Shown here: positions 26,470 through 36,090 of the stretch, one piece after another
Position numbering within the stretch: the first letter of the stretch is position 1
How the letters are laid out: the number at the start of each line of letters is the position of its first letter
Assembly (NCBI RefSeq): GCF_001563285.1
Contig: NZ_CP005188.1
Span: 2,175,501-2,239,500 of the forward strand
Length of the DNA: 64,000 nt
Direction: 5' to 3'
Origin: Sphingobium sp. MI1205
GTDB lineage: Bacteria > Pseudomonadota > Alphaproteobacteria > Sphingomonadales > Sphingomonadaceae
Notes under the pieces: model-generated
What the model saw: the letters and a program-made list of their open reading frames with translations, nothing else
Told to the model about the DNA's origin: nothing
The model's database searches: none
Position numbers and translations under genes: made by a program

Positions 26470-26502
26470 CGGGGTTGAGCGTGTCGAAACCCTCGACTCA
26501 AG
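26470..26502. repeat. REP-like palindrome between trpG and trpD
   Basis: GGGTTGAGCGTGTCGAAACC and the adjoining CTCGACTCAAG form an imperfect palindrome related to the pair before gspG. It sits in the 104-bp trpG-trpD gap and may act as an mRNA hairpin. Confidence 0.6.
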
Positions 26503-26529
26503 CAGCGCAGATTGATTAAGGCACAGGCG

Positions 26530-27519
26530 ATGACCCGCCTGCCCGATCCCGCAACGCCACTGAGCGCAACCGAGGCCGCCCGTGCCTTCGATCTGCTGTT
26601 CGACGCCGATCTGGCCGAAGCGGACATCGCCACCTTCCTTCTCACCATGGCGCACCGGGGTGAAAGCGCGATCGAGATCGCAGCGGCCGCCCGCGCCATG
26701 CGCGCGCGCATGATCCCGATCGCCGCCCCCGCCGGCGCCATTGATGTATGCGGCACCGGGGGCGATGGCCATCATACGCTCAACGTCTCGACTGCCGTGT
26801 CTCTAGTGGTCGCGGCGGCAGGGGTTCCGGTCGCCAAGCACGGCAATCGCGCCGCCTCGTCCAAGGCTGGGGCAGCGGATACGCTGGAAGCCCTTGGCCT
26901 CAACCTCGATCGCGCCGCCGAAACCGCCGAAGAAACCCTCGCCGATCTCGGCATCTGTTTCCTGTTCGCGCAAAAACATCACCCGGCGCTCAAGCGCTTC
27001 GGCCCTATCCGCAAGGCGATGGGCCAGCGGACCATCTTCAACCTGATGGGCCCGCTCGCCAATCCAGCAGGGGTCCGCCGCCAGCTCGTCGGTATCGCCC
27101 GCCCGGCCTATGTGCCGATCTATGCCGAAGCGATCGCCGACCTGGGCGTCGATCGCGCCATGATCGTCTCGGGCGATGAAGGGCTGGACGAGCTGTCCCT
27201 CGCAGGTGGCAATGACGTCGCCGAAGTCACCGCACAGGGCCTTGTCGCCATGCGTCGCATCACATCTGCCGACGCCGGGCTTCCCACCCAACCCGTCGAG
27301 GCGATCCGTGGCGGAGACCCGGCCCACAACGCCGCCGCGCTTCGCGCGCTGCTTCAGGGAGAGGAAGGCCCTTATCGCGATGCGGTGCTGCTCAACGCCG
27401 CCGCCGCTCTCCTGGTGGCTGACGCCGTTGCCGACCTTCGCGAAGGCGTCGAAGAAGCGGCCGAAACCATTGATCGCGGGCTTGCCAATGCGCTGCTCAA
27501 TTGCTGGATTGCCTATTAA
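26530..27519 (+). CDS. trpD: Anthranilate phosphoribosyltransferase
   Basis: A 329-aa enzyme transferring phosphoribosyl from PRPP to anthranilate, the second tryptophan step. It shows the GTGGDG PRPP loop at 75-80, [20 protein letters not shown], and [19 protein letters not shown] with the [10 protein letters not shown] motif. The ATG at 26530 gives the usual family length; an upstream TTG adds six residues. Its stop overlaps the trpC start in TAATG. Confidence 0.96.
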   Translation: MTRLPDPATPLSATEAARAFDLLFDADLAEADIATFLLTMAHRGESAIEIAAAARAMRARMIPIAAPAGAIDVCGTGGDGHHTLNVSTAVSLVVAAAGVPVAKHGNRAASSKAGAADTLEALGLNLDRAAETAEETLADLGICFLFAQKHHPALKRFGPIRKAMGQRTIFNLMGPLANPAGVRRQLVGIARPAYVPIYAEAIADLGVDRAMIVSGDEGLDELSLAGGNDVAEVTAQGLVAMRRITSADAGLPTQPVEAIRGGDPAHNAAALRALLQGEEGPYRDAVLLNAAAALLVADAVADLREGVEEAAETIDRGLANALLNCWIAY

Positions 27520-28310
27520 TGACCAACAAGCTCATCGAAATCTGCGACACGAAGCGGGAGGAGGTAGCGCGCCGCAAGGCGGCGATCACCGTATCCAGCC
27601 TTCACGCGCGCGCCGCTGAACAGACGCCGCCGCGTGGCTTCCGCCAGGCGCTGGACAGCGCCGCCCGCTCAGGCTTCGGCCTCATCGCGGAAATCAAGAA
27701 GGCGAGCCCGTCCAAGGGGCTTATCCGGGAAAATTTCGACCCGCCTGCCCATGCGCAGGCCTATGCAGCAGCAGGCGCGGCATGCCTGTCGGTCCTGACC
27801 GACGAGCCCTATTTTCAGGGGCATGACGATTATTTGATGGCCGCCCGCTCTGCCTGCCCGCTGCCCGTGCTGCGCAAGGATTTCATGGTCGATCCGTGGC
27901 AGGTCCTGGAAAGCCGCTCGCTGGGCGCGGACGCCATCCTCATCATCGTTGCCGCCCTGGACGACGGCCAGATGGCGGAGATAGAGGACGCAGCGCTGGG
28001 CTTGGGCATGGACGCCCTTGTCGAAGTGCATGACGCCAGCGAACTTGAGCGCGCACTCAAGCTGCGCTCGCGCCTCATCGGCGTCAACAATCGCGACCTG
28101 CGTGACTTCAGCGTCGATTTCGCCCGCACTTACGAACTGGTGGGCCAAGCCCCGGAAGGCTGCACCTTCGTTGCCGAAAGCGGGCTTGGCAGCCATGCCG
28201 ATCTGGTCGCCATGTCGGATCATGGTGTCCGCTGTTTCCTGGTCGGCGAAAGCCTGATGCGCCAGCCCGATGTCGAAGCCGCGACCCGCGCGCTTCTTAC
28301 CGGCAAATGA
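27519..28310 (+). CDS. trpC: Indole-3-glycerol phosphate synthase
   Basis: A 263-aa TIM-barrel enzyme that cyclizes CdRP to indole-3-glycerol phosphate. Motifs are [13 protein letters not shown] (catalytic Lys), [50 protein letters not shown] and FVAESGL. The ATG overlaps the trpD stop, and the stop overlaps the moaC start by 4 bp. No fused TrpF domain is present. Confidence 0.96.
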   Translation: MTNKLIEICDTKREEVARRKAAITVSSLHARAAEQTPPRGFRQALDSAARSGFGLIAEIKKASPSKGLIRENFDPPAHAQAYAAAGAACLSVLTDEPYFQGHDDYLMAARSACPLPVLRKDFMVDPWQVLESRSLGADAILIIVAALDDGQMAEIEDAALGLGMDALVEVHDASELERALKLRSRLIGVNNRDLRDFSVDFARTYELVGQAPEGCTFVAESGLGSHADLVAMSDHGVRCFLVGESLMRQPDVEAATRALLTGK

Positions 28311-28777
28311 CCAATCTCACCCATCTTGACGAGGACGGCTCGGCCCGCATGGTTGATGTCTCGGCCAAGGCAGTGACGAGCCGGGAAGCGATCGCCACCG
28401 GCCATATCGCGATGAGTGCAGAAGCCGCCGCCGCCATCGCGCAAGGCCTGGTTAAAAAGGGAGACGTCCTCGCGGTCGCTCGTGTCGCGGCGATCATGGC
28501 CGCCAAGCGCACCGCCGACCTCATTCCCCTTTGTCATCCCATCGCGCTTAGCTCCGTCAGCATAGACTTCGACCTTGAACCCGCTGGCGTCACCGCAACC
28601 GCGACCGCCAGAACCGCCGGACAGACGGGTGTGGAGATGGAGGCACTCACCGCCACATCAGTTGCGCTCCTCACCATTTACGACATGGCCAAGGCGCTGG
28701 ATAAGGGCATGACCATCGGCGGCGTTCGGCTGCTCGCCAAGTCGGGGGGCAAGTCGGGCGACTGGCGCGCGGCATGA
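28307..28777 (+). CDS. moaC: Cyclic pyranopterin monophosphate synthase MoaC
   Basis: A 156-aa molybdenum-cofactor enzyme that converts the MoaA product to cPMP. It shows the substrate-binding CHPIALSS region near 77-85 and the [25 protein letters not shown] stretch, whose parts [10 protein letters not shown] and [11 protein letters not shown] carry the catalytic Asp and Lys. It is translationally coupled to trpC upstream and moeA downstream by ATGA overlaps. Confidence 0.96.
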   Translation: MTNLTHLDEDGSARMVDVSAKAVTSREAIATGHIAMSAEAAAAIAQGLVKKGDVLAVARVAAIMAAKRTADLIPLCHPIALSSVSIDFDLEPAGVTATATARTAGQTGVEMEALTATSVALLTIYDMAKALDKGMTIGGVRLLAKSGGKSGDWRAA

Positions 28778-29958
28778 GCCTGCTCCCGGTCGCCGAGGCA
28801 CAGACGCGCCTGCTCGCGCTCGGCGGCCGACTTGCCGCCCAGGACGCGCCCGTCTCCGCCTGCGCAGGCCGCTGGCTCGCCCGCGATATCCACGCACTGC
28901 GCGATCAGCCCTGGGCCGACCTTTCCGCCATGGACGGCTACGCCATCCGCGCCGGTGAATGGCCCGGCCCCTGGCGCGTCACAGCCGAAAGCTCGGCGGG
29001 CGGCGGCCTCCCCCTGCCCCTGGCTCCTGGCGAAAGCGCCCGCATCTTCACGGGCGCGCCATTGCCGCCTTGCGCCGACACCGTGCTTATCCAGGAGGAT
29101 GCCGACCTTGTGGAGGGCCTTCTCCATCCACGCGGCCCCGCCTTGTCGATCGGACGCAATGTCCGGCCAGCAGCCTCCGACTTTCAAAAGGGCCAGCCGC
29201 TTCTGGCCGCAGGCGCTGCTTTGGGCCCGGCGCAGGTAGCACTTGCCGTTCTGGGCGGTCACGGCAGCCTACCGGTGGGCGCCCGCCCTCGCGTGGCGCT
29301 GATCTCCACCGGCAATGAACTTGTGCCCCCGGGCGCCCCGACGCCACCCGGCCGCCTGCCTTCATCAAACGCGCCCATGCTTGGTGCGATGCTGGGTAGC
29401 TTGGGCTGCGACATTCTCAACATCGGCATCGTGCCTGACGATCTCGATCTGATGATCCAGGCTCTGGAGCAGGCCAGTCAGGCGGACATCATCGTCTCCA
29501 CTGGTGGCGCATCGGTGGGCGATCATGATCTGGTTCGCCCCGCCTTCGCCGCCGCCGGAGGTAATCTCGATTTCTGGAAGATCCGCATGCGTCCGGGAAA
29601 GCCGCTGATGGCGGGGAAGCTGCGCGACGCCATTTTCCTCGGACTGCCCGGCAATCCAGTCTCCGCCTTCGTGACGGCGACCCTGTTTCTGCTACCCCTC
29701 GTCCGGCACATGGCGGGGGCGGCCGATCCACTGCCGCGCATCGCCAGCGCGACTTTGGCCGCGTCTCTGCCCGCTACCGGCGAGCGCGATGATTATCTCC
29801 GCGCCTTCCACACGAACGATGGGTTAATTGCGGTCATTTCGCAGGACAGCGCTGCGACCGCCGCCATGGCCCGGGCGGACAGCCTCATCGTGCGCGCCGC
29901 AGGCTCTGCTCCAGCGGCGGCTGGCGACCAGGTGACTGTCATTCCACTTCACGCATGA
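28774..29958 (+). CDS. moeA: Molybdopterin molybdenumtransferase MoeA
   Basis: A 394-aa enzyme inserting molybdate into adenylated molybdopterin. Recognizable parts are [10 protein letters not shown] near 45, [14 protein letters not shown] near 173, the [12 protein letters not shown] motif near 245, [12 protein letters not shown] and [11 protein letters not shown]. It ends the trpGDC-moaC-moeA run. A hairpin at its 3' end serves the opposite-strand small gene. Confidence 0.95.
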   Translation: MSLLPVAEAQTRLLALGGRLAAQDAPVSACAGRWLARDIHALRDQPWADLSAMDGYAIRAGEWPGPWRVTAESSAGGGLPLPLAPGESARIFTGAPLPPCADTVLIQEDADLVEGLLHPRGPALSIGRNVRPAASDFQKGQPLLAAGAALGPAQVALAVLGGHGSLPVGARPRVALISTGNELVPPGAPTPPGRLPSSNAPMLGAMLGSLGCDILNIGIVPDDLDLMIQALEQASQADIIVSTGGASVGDHDLVRPAFAAAGGNLDFWKIRMRPGKPLMAGKLRDAIFLGLPGNPVSAFVTATLFLLPLVRHMAGAADPLPRIASATLAASLPATGERDDYLRAFHTNDGLIAVISQDSAATAAMARADSLIVRAAGSAPAAAGDQVTVIPLHA

Positions 29959-29986
29959 AAAAGGGGCCGCATGGCGGCCCCTCCCA
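29958..29986 (-). terminator. Rho-independent terminator of the 51-aa gene
   Basis: On the minus strand GGGGCCGC pairs with GCGGCCCC around CAT and is followed by TTTTT. It starts 27 bp after the small gene stop and touches the moeA stop codon from the other side. Confidence 0.85.
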
Positions 29987-30007
29987 GTTCGCAAACCGGA
30001 CGCTGGT

Positions 30008-30163
30008 TCAGCGCTGTTGCTTGCCTTGATCGCTCTTGTTCTTCTGGGCGTCGCCCATCTGACCCTGGCGATTTTCCTGCTGCTGCTGACGGCCGGTCTG
30101 GCTCGAACGATCGCCACCTTGCTGACGGCGCTGGCTGCCGTCCTTGTCGTTCTGATTAGGCAT
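30008..30163 (-). CDS. Small Gln-rich hydrophilic protein, 51 aa
   Basis: An ATG at 30163, with GGAGAG eight bases upstream, opens a 51-codon frame. It begins MPNQNDKDGSQRRQQGGDRS and ends in a Lys/Gln-rich tail KSDQGKQQR. There are no hydrophobic stretches and no Cys. Composition is dominated by Gln, Arg, Lys, Asp, Asn, Ser and Gly, so it is probably disordered. A clear intrinsic terminator follows. The RBS, frame and terminator together support a real gene. I do not recognize a family; small disordered stress-related proteins look like this. It is divergent from lexA. Confidence 0.7.
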   Translation of the reverse strand: MPNQNDKDGSQRRQQGGDRSSQTGRQQQQENRQGQMGDAQKNKSDQGKQQR

Positions 30164-30282
30164 GTTACTCTCCTATTCACCCTCTTTGGGAAGGCGGCGA
30201 TAAAACGGCCGGGCGGCAGGTCCGTTCCTTTCGTTACGCTTGGCGTAAGCCTGCTTGACTTCCCCGTTTTCGTTTCCTAAGT

Positions 30283-30297
30283 GTTCTCCATCCGTTC
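30283..30297 (+). promoter_or_regulatory. LexA (SOS) box upstream of lexA
   Basis: GTTCtccatccGTTC is an exact GTTC-N7-GTTC, the alphaproteobacterial SOS operator, ending 18 bp before the lexA ATG. It indicates autoregulation of lexA. Confidence 0.9.
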
Positions 30298-30315
30298 CAT
30301 GGAGGACAAGCAGGC

Positions 30316-30987
30316 ATGCTGACGCCCAAGCAACAGGAATTGCTCAGCTTCATTCAAAACAGGCTGGAGGAAGGTGGCGTTTCACCATCTTTCGAGGAGA
30401 TGAAGGAGGCGCTCGACCTGCGGTCCAAGTCCGGCATCCACCGGCTGATCAACGCACTGGAGGAACGCGGCTTTATTCGTCGCCTGCCTAATCGCGCGCG
30501 AGCGCTGGAGGTGCTGAAGCTGCCCGAAGCGATGCATCGTGCGCCCAAGGTCGTTGCCCAGCCAAAACCGCAGTTGGTCACAAGGCCGCCGATCGCCGCG
30601 AATGACGTGATTGAAATCCCGCTTCACGGCAGGATCGCAGCCGGCGTTCCGATAGAGGCGATGGAGGGACAGAATATGTTGTCCGTCCCCGCCGCACTGC
30701 TGGGCGCTGGCGATCATTATGCCCTCGAAGTCTCGGGCGACTCCATGATTGAGGCGGGTATTCTGGATGGCGACTTCGCCCTGATCCAAAAGACCGAGGT
30801 CGCGCGCGAAGGACAGATCGTCGTGGCCTTGATTGAGGATAGCGAAGCCACGCTCAAATATTTCCATCGAGAAGGGCAGAAGGTTCGGCTCGATCCAGCC
30901 AACAGCGCCTACGAGCCGCAAATCTATGACACGCGGCAAGTGCGCATTCAGGGCAAGCTGGCGGGATTGCTGCGCCGCTACAACTGA
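30316..30987 (+). CDS. lexA: SOS transcriptional repressor LexA
   Basis: A 223-aa repressor-protease. The winged-helix domain (1-65, [20 protein letters not shown]) is joined by a linker to the S24 domain. The self-cleavage bond is A109-G110 (GRIAAG), nucleophile S143 (SGDSMIEAG) and the general base K181 (EATLKYF). On RecA-ssDNA signals it cleaves itself and frees SOS promoters. A strong GGAGG precedes the ATG. Its last 10 bp overlap the convergent comEC stop region. Confidence 0.97.
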   Translation: MLTPKQQELLSFIQNRLEEGGVSPSFEEMKEALDLRSKSGIHRLINALEERGFIRRLPNRARALEVLKLPEAMHRAPKVVAQPKPQLVTRPPIAANDVIEIPLHGRIAAGVPIEAMEGQNMLSVPAALLGAGDHYALEVSGDSMIEAGILDGDFALIQKTEVAREGQIVVALIEDSEATLKYFHREGQKVRLDPANSAYEPQIYDTRQVRIQGKLAGLLRRYN

Positions 30988-33143
30988 TCGGAACGGCGGC
31001 GGCGCCATCGTTTTGTAGGTTGAGCAATCCAGGGGTGCGCGTCACCGGCAACTTTCGCGGCCCGCACCTTGCCCGCGTCCAGATCGATAGCGAGACCGCC
31101 TGTCCGCGCCAACAACCGCCGGTCGGCTTTCAACCAGCGTGGACGACACCATGACGGCAGGCGACGATCGGCAACGACGATATCCGCTCGGGCGCAGTCC
31201 CCTGCCAGCGTCGATTTCGGCACCAGGTCGCCGGTTCGCGTCACCAGCAACCGCCAAACCCGGCCGCCTGCCGAAAGGGCGACCATACAAAGATCTCTTG
31301 AGCAACTGGCTTCTGGCAAATCCGCCATCGCGGCAAGAGCGCCTTCATACCCTGCGCTTTCCGCCATCATGTCCCGCACATAATCGCCCGCCCGATCCCG
31401 CAGGATCGCCATGCCGCCGTCTGCGCTCCGCACCGCCACATGGCGGCCATCAGCGGTAACGAGAATCTCCGGTGGGGACGTTGTCACGATGATCACGATC
31501 CCGACCGCGACCGGCGCCAGTCCGATCCAACGCCAGCGACCTCGCCACAACAGGCAGCATAACCCACCCAACACAATCATGCCAAAGACAGCGTTGGGCA
31601 CCACCGGCGCAGTAACGACCGCCCACGGGCTCGCCGCCACGGCATGCGCTATCCACAGCAATAGTTCGAGAGCTTGGCCGTTCAACCACCAGGCCGGAGC
31701 GCCCACACCGACGGCGTCCAGCAATAGCGCCAGCGCCTCCAGCGGCATGACGACGAAAGTGGTCAGGGGAATGGCGATCAGGTTCGCAAATGCGCCCATC
31801 ATGCCCGCCTTGTGAAAATGGAACAGCGCGATGGGCGCAAGCGCCAGTTCCACCGCGAACCCGGAAAACAGCAAGATGGCAAGTGATCGCCCGAACTTGC
31901 GCAGCAGCCCCTCCTCCCGCGCCGCCGCAAATGCGCGAAACCGGGGATGTTCGCCCAACGCAACCAATGCGATCACCGCGCCGAAGCTCATCTGGAAGCT
32001 CGGCCCGGCAAGCGCCTCCGGCCACAAGAACAGCACGATCAGCGCGCCCGCAGCGATCAGGCGCAAAGTGATCGCCTCCCGGCCCAGGGCAAGCCCTCCC
32101 AGCACCAGCAGCGCCGCCACGCAGGACCGGACCGTCGGCACTTCCGCCCCCGTCAGCAATGTGTAGCCGACACCCGCCAGTGCGCCGCCGGCTGCTGCAA
32201 TCAGCATCAGCGGCCAGCCGAGCGCCGCGCGACGACTCAACGCCATGACCCGCATCAGCAGGAAAATGACGGCCCCGATCAACGCAGTGACGTGCAGGCC
32301 GCTGATGGAAAGCAGATGGGCAAGGCCGCTGCGGCGCATCGCCTCTGCATCCTCTTCAGCTATGGCGCCCTGATCTCCGGTAGCCAAGGCGGCCGCAATG
32401 CCAGCCCCATCGCCGTCCACCTTTTGCAATATGTGGGCGAACAGACGGTTGCGCAGTGGCGGCGCTTCTTCCGACGCCCTCAGCACGGCGATCGGCTTGA
32501 GCGCACGACCAGTGGCCCCTATTCCCTGGAAATAGGCGCGGCGCGCGAAATCATAGCCGCCTGGCAGGCTGGCTGGCGCGGGCGGCATCAAGCGCGTCCG
32601 AAACCGGATGACGGCGCCGCGCCCAATGCCCGCAGGCATATCGGCTGCGGCGATATTTACCCTGATCAGAGAGGGCAAAGTTGCCGGATCTATCGGACGG
32701 ATCGACACGCGACTCAATTGCTGCGCGGGCACGGCGTTGACGGACATGACCTCACCGGTCACCTCCAGAAAGACCGCCCTCGGCAGGGGCGGCGCGCCAA
32801 AGATGGTCGCTTTGCCCCATATCAACAGGCAGCCTGCACAGGCCAGCAAGCCCGCCAACACCAGCATCTGACGCAGGCGCGCGCCCATGGGAAAAACCAA
32901 TCCGCCGATTGCCAGAGCCACCGCACCGCAACAGAAAGCAAACCATTCCAGTCTGTTAGGAAGAGATAGCCAGGCGGCAATGCCAATCCCGACCGCTACC
33001 GGAACCCAAAGGCCAAGCTGTTCGCGCTCCGCTTCAAGTCCCCGCTCCACCCGTGCGAAAAGCCCTTCCCCCGCACGCCTGATATTCCGGCAGACGGAGG
33101 TTTGTCGTGGCTCAAAAGCCATGCTAGGGGGCGTCGCGTTCAT
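30978..33143 (-). CDS. comEC: ComEC/Rec2-family DNA uptake channel, no visible MBL motif
   Basis: About 721 aa from the ATG at 33143. A DUF4131-like N-terminal membrane and OB-fold region (about 40-210) leads into the competence core with the hallmark [19 protein letters not shown] near 250 and about ten helices to residue 580. The C-terminal 150 residues resemble the position of the metallo-beta-lactamase domain of full-length ComEC, but I see no HxHxDH zinc motif. ComEC carries single-stranded DNA across the inner membrane in transformation. It is convergent with lexA and divergent from gltX across 15 bp. Confidence 0.88.
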   Translation of the reverse strand: MNATPPSMAFEPRQTSVCRNIRRAGEGLFARVERGLEAEREQLGLWVPVAVGIGIAAWLSLPNRLEWFAFCCGAVALAIGGLVFPMGARLRQMLVLAGLLACAGCLLIWGKATIFGAPPLPRAVFLEVTGEVMSVNAVPAQQLSRVSIRPIDPATLPSLIRVNIAAADMPAGIGRGAVIRFRTRLMPPAPASLPGGYDFARRAYFQGIGATGRALKPIAVLRASEEAPPLRNRLFAHILQKVDGDGAGIAAALATGDQGAIAEEDAEAMRRSGLAHLLSISGLHVTALIGAVIFLLMRVMALSRRAALGWPLMLIAAAGGALAGVGYTLLTGAEVPTVRSCVAALLVLGGLALGREAITLRLIAAGALIVLFLWPEALAGPSFQMSFGAVIALVALGEHPRFRAFAAAREEGLLRKFGRSLAILLFSGFAVELALAPIALFHFHKAGMMGAFANLIAIPLTTFVVMPLEALALLLDAVGVGAPAWWLNGQALELLLWIAHAVAASPWAVVTAPVVPNAVFGMIVLGGLCCLLWRGRWRWIGLAPVAVGIVIIVTTSPPEILVTADGRHVAVRSADGGMAILRDRAGDYVRDMMAESAGYEGALAAMADLPEASCSRDLCMVALSAGGRVWRLLVTRTGDLVPKSTLAGDCARADIVVADRRLPSWCRPRWLKADRRLLARTGGLAIDLDAGKVRAAKVAGDAHPWIAQPTKRWRRRRSDQL

Positions 33144-33158
33144 GAATGAGCAAGGCGG

Positions 33159-34613
33159 ATGTCGGGGAATAGGACTGTGAGTGCAACGGGTTTGAACAAG
33201 CAAGTCGTAACCCGTTTTGCGCCATCGCCCACGGGCTTCCTTCATATCGGCGGCGCACGCACCGCTTTGTTCAACTGGTTATTCGCTCGTCACCATGGCG
33301 GCAAGTTTCTGTTGCGTATCGAAGATACCGATCGCGCGCGCTCCACTGAAGAAGCGGTTGCCGCAATCTTCGATGGTCTCGAATGGCTTGGGCTGGGCGG
33401 CGATGAACCCACTGTGTTCCAGTTCGAACGCTCCCAACGTCATGCCGAAGTCGCCAATCAACTGCTGGCGGGCGGGCATGCCTATCGCTGCTACGCCACA
33501 CCCGAAGAACTTTCTGAACTGCGCGAGCAGCAACGCGCCGCCAAGCAGCCGATGCGCTATGACGGACGCTGGCGCGACCGCGATCCTTCCGAAGCGCCCC
33601 CAGGCGCACCCTTCGTCATCCGCCTCAAAGCGCCTCGCGAAGGCGAAACGGTGATCGAGGACGCGGTGCAGGGGCGCGTCGTAGTGCAGAATGCAGAGCT
33701 GGACGACATGATCCTGCTCCGCTCCGACGGGACACCCACCTATATGCTCGCCGTGGTGGTCGATGACCATGACATGGGCGTCACTCATGTGATCCGCGGC
33801 GACGATCATCTAAACAATGCTTTCCGGCAACTCGGAATCATCAAGGCCATGGGCTGGGAAGAGCCGGTATATGCGCATATCCCGCTGATCCATGGGTCGG
33901 ACGGCGCAAAGCTGTCCAAGCGCCACGGCGCACTAGGCGTCGATGCCTATCGCGATGAAATGGGCATGCTTCCCGAAGCGGTCCTCAACTATCTGCTGCG
34001 CCTAGGCTGGGGATATGGCGACGAAGAAACGATCTCCCGCGATCGCGCTGTCGAACTGTTCGACATTTCCGGCGTCGGCCGCTCGCCTTCCCGCTTCGAC
34101 ATCAAAAAGCTGGAAAATCTCAATGCCTTCTATCTGCGCGAAGCTGACGACGCCCGTCTCGCCGCGCTGGTGCTGCCCCGAATTTCCGCGCGCTTGTCGA
34201 TAGTCCTGCCGGACCACTCCGATGCGCTACTTACTCAGGCGATTCCCTCGCTAAAGCCTCGCGCCAAGACACTTAACGAAATTGCCGAAGGCGCGGAGTT
34301 TCTGTTTAAAAATTGCCCGCTGGATTTTGACGAGAAGGCCCTTGCTCTGCTAGACGACTCGGCGCGCGAGCTGTTGGGCAAGACAGCCGACGCTCTCGAT
34401 GTCGTCCAATCCTGGACCGTCGAAGCGATTGAGGATGCGATCCGCCGCGTCGCAGAGGATGCCGGTCTGGGGTTGGGCAAAGTCGCCCAGCCGCTTCGCG
34501 CGGCGCTGACCGGTCGCACGGTTTCGCCAGGAATTTTTGATGTCCTTTTCCTCCTTGGAAAGGACAAAAGCTTGGAGCGGCTTGCAGATGCCCGAAACGG
34601 CATCGCCAGCTGA
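33159..34613 (+). CDS. gltX: Glutamyl-tRNA synthetase
   Basis: A class I aminoacyl-tRNA synthetase, 484 aa from the ATG at 33159. HIGH-type motif is [10 protein letters not shown] near residue 30, followed by [18 protein letters not shown]-type motif is [12 protein letters not shown] near 250. The anticodon-binding helical domain fills the C-terminal third. A GTG at 33177 is an alternative start six codons in, with AGGA upstream. It may be discriminating or non-discriminating; sequence reading does not settle this. It is followed 20 bp later by gltA. Confidence 0.95.
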   Translation: MSGNRTVSATGLNKQVVTRFAPSPTGFLHIGGARTALFNWLFARHHGGKFLLRIEDTDRARSTEEAVAAIFDGLEWLGLGGDEPTVFQFERSQRHAEVANQLLAGGHAYRCYATPEELSELREQQRAAKQPMRYDGRWRDRDPSEAPPGAPFVIRLKAPREGETVIEDAVQGRVVVQNAELDDMILLRSDGTPTYMLAVVVDDHDMGVTHVIRGDDHLNNAFRQLGIIKAMGWEEPVYAHIPLIHGSDGAKLSKRHGALGVDAYRDEMGMLPEAVLNYLLRLGWGYGDEETISRDRAVELFDISGVGRSPSRFDIKKLENLNAFYLREADDARLAALVLPRISARLSIVLPDHSDALLTQAIPSLKPRAKTLNEIAEGAEFLFKNCPLDFDEKALALLDDSARELLGKTADALDVVQSWTVEAIEDAIRRVAEDAGLGLGKVAQPLRAALTGRTVSPGIFDVLFLLGKDKSLERLADARNGIAS

Positions 34614-34633
34614 TGGTAGTTAAGGAGAACGAG

Positions 34634-35920
34634 ATGTCGGACAATAATGCGACTTTGACGGTCGGCGGCGATGCTAAGGAATATGGCATCCTCAGTGGTT
34701 CGGTCGGCCCCAAGGTTATCGACGTCCGCAAGCTCTACGCAAACACCGGCATGTTCACTTATGATCCGGGCTTTACTTCGACCGCCAGCTGCGATTCCGG
34801 CCTGACCTACATCGATGGTGATGAAGGCGTACTGCTGCACCGCGGCTATCCTATCGGCCAGCTCGCCGAACAGTCCAGCTTCATGGAAGTCAGCTACCTG
34901 CTGCTGAACGGCGAACTGCCGTCCAAGAAGGAACTGGAAGACTTCACCTACACCATCTCGCGCCACACCATGCTGCATGAGCAGCTGGCGACCTTCTACC
35001 GCGGTTTCCGTCGCGACGCGCACCCGATGGCGATCATGTGTGGCGTGGTGGGCGCGCTGTCGTCCTTCTATCACGACTCGACTGACATCAACGATCCGGA
35101 ACAGCGCAAGATCGCCAGCCACCGCCTGATCGCCAAGATGCCGACAATCGCGGCCATGGCGTATAAATATTCGGTCGGACAGCCTTTCGTTTATCCCAGC
35201 AACGACCTTTCCTACACCGCCAATTTCCTGCGGATGACCTTTTCGGTCCCGGCTGAAGAATATGAACCCGATCCGGTGGTCGTGGACGCCATGGACAAGA
35301 TCTTCATTCTCCATGCCGACCATGAACAGAATGCTTCCACCTCGACCGTGCGTCTCGCCGGTTCCTCGGGCGCCAATCCCTTCGCCTGCATCGCGGCCGG
35401 CATCGCCTGCCTCTGGGGCCCGGCGCATGGCGGCGCGAATGAAGCAGCGCTCAACATGCTGCGGGAAATCGGCACCGTCGATCGCATTCCGGAATATATC
35501 GCCCGCGCCAAGAATAAGGACGATCCGTTCCGCCTGATGGGCTTTGGCCACCGCGTATATAAAAATTACGATCCGCGCGCGACCGTCATGCAGAAGACCG
35601 CGAAGGACGTTCTGGCAAAGCTGGGCGTCACCGATCCCATCTTCGACGTCGCGAAGGAGTTGGAGCAGATTGCCCTCAACGATCCTTACTTCATCGAAAA
35701 GAAGCTTTATCCGAATGTCGATTTCTATTCGGGCGTGATCCTTTCGGCGATCGGCTTCCCGACCGAGATGTTCACCGTTCTTTTCGCCCTCGCCCGCACT
35801 GTCGGCTGGGTCGCCCAGTGGAACGAGATGATTTCGGACCCAGCGCAGAAGATTGGCCGCCCGCGCCAGCTTTATACAGGTCCGGCACAGCGGGATTACG
35901 TGCCCGTCAGCCAGCGCTGA
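34634..35920 (+). CDS. gltA: Citrate synthase (type II, hexameric class)
   Basis: A 428-aa TCA-cycle enzyme condensing acetyl-CoA and oxaloacetate. Active-site pieces are the first His region [14 protein letters not shown], the second [23 protein letters not shown] and the Asp in [11 protein letters not shown]. The N-terminal [13 protein letters not shown] segment marks the Gram-negative, usually NADH-regulated class. AAGGAG lies 6 bp before the ATG. It may be cotranscribed with gltX and ends at a strong terminator. Confidence 0.97.
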   Translation: MSDNNATLTVGGDAKEYGILSGSVGPKVIDVRKLYANTGMFTYDPGFTSTASCDSGLTYIDGDEGVLLHRGYPIGQLAEQSSFMEVSYLLLNGELPSKKELEDFTYTISRHTMLHEQLATFYRGFRRDAHPMAIMCGVVGALSSFYHDSTDINDPEQRKIASHRLIAKMPTIAAMAYKYSVGQPFVYPSNDLSYTANFLRMTFSVPAEEYEPDPVVVDAMDKIFILHADHEQNASTSTVRLAGSSGANPFACIAAGIACLWGPAHGGANEAALNMLREIGTVDRIPEYIARAKNKDDPFRLMGFGHRVYKNYDPRATVMQKTAKDVLAKLGVTDPIFDVAKELEQIALNDPYFIEKKLYPNVDFYSGVILSAIGFPTEMFTVLFALARTVGWVAQWNEMISDPAQKIGRPRQLYTGPAQRDYVPVSQR

Positions 35921-35946
35921 TCCACAGTTTCAATGGCATGAAGAAG

Positions 35947-35976
35947 AACGGCGCCTCAACGGGCGCCGTTTCTTTT
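35947..35976 (+). terminator. Rho-independent terminator of gltA
   Basis: AACGGCGCC and GGCGCCGTT form a 9-bp perfect stem with a 6-nt loop, followed by TCTTTT, 27 bp after the gltA stop. Confidence 0.9.
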
Positions 35977-35983
35977 GCCTGAA

Positions 35984-36090
35984 CTAGAGCATGATCCGAT
36001 CATATTGAATCGGATCATGCTCTATATGTCCTTGGTTTTACGCATTTTCCAAGCCAGCAGGTGATGCCACCTGCTTCGAAAATGCTCTAG
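35984..36090. repeat. 107-bp palindromic element with CTAGAGCAT termini
   Basis: The element is bounded by inverted CTAGAGCAT (35984-35992) and ATGCTCTAG (36082-36090). Inside, a 16-bp perfect inverted repeat TAGAGCATGATCCGAT lies at 35985-36000 and 36009-36024. A second hairpin is built from GCATTTTC/GAAAATGC and AGCAGGTG/CACCTGCT. It has no coding capacity and resembles short non-autonomous repeats scattered in alphaproteobacterial genomes. Its right end supplies the TAG stop codon of the neighbouring kinase-like gene. Confidence 0.8.
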
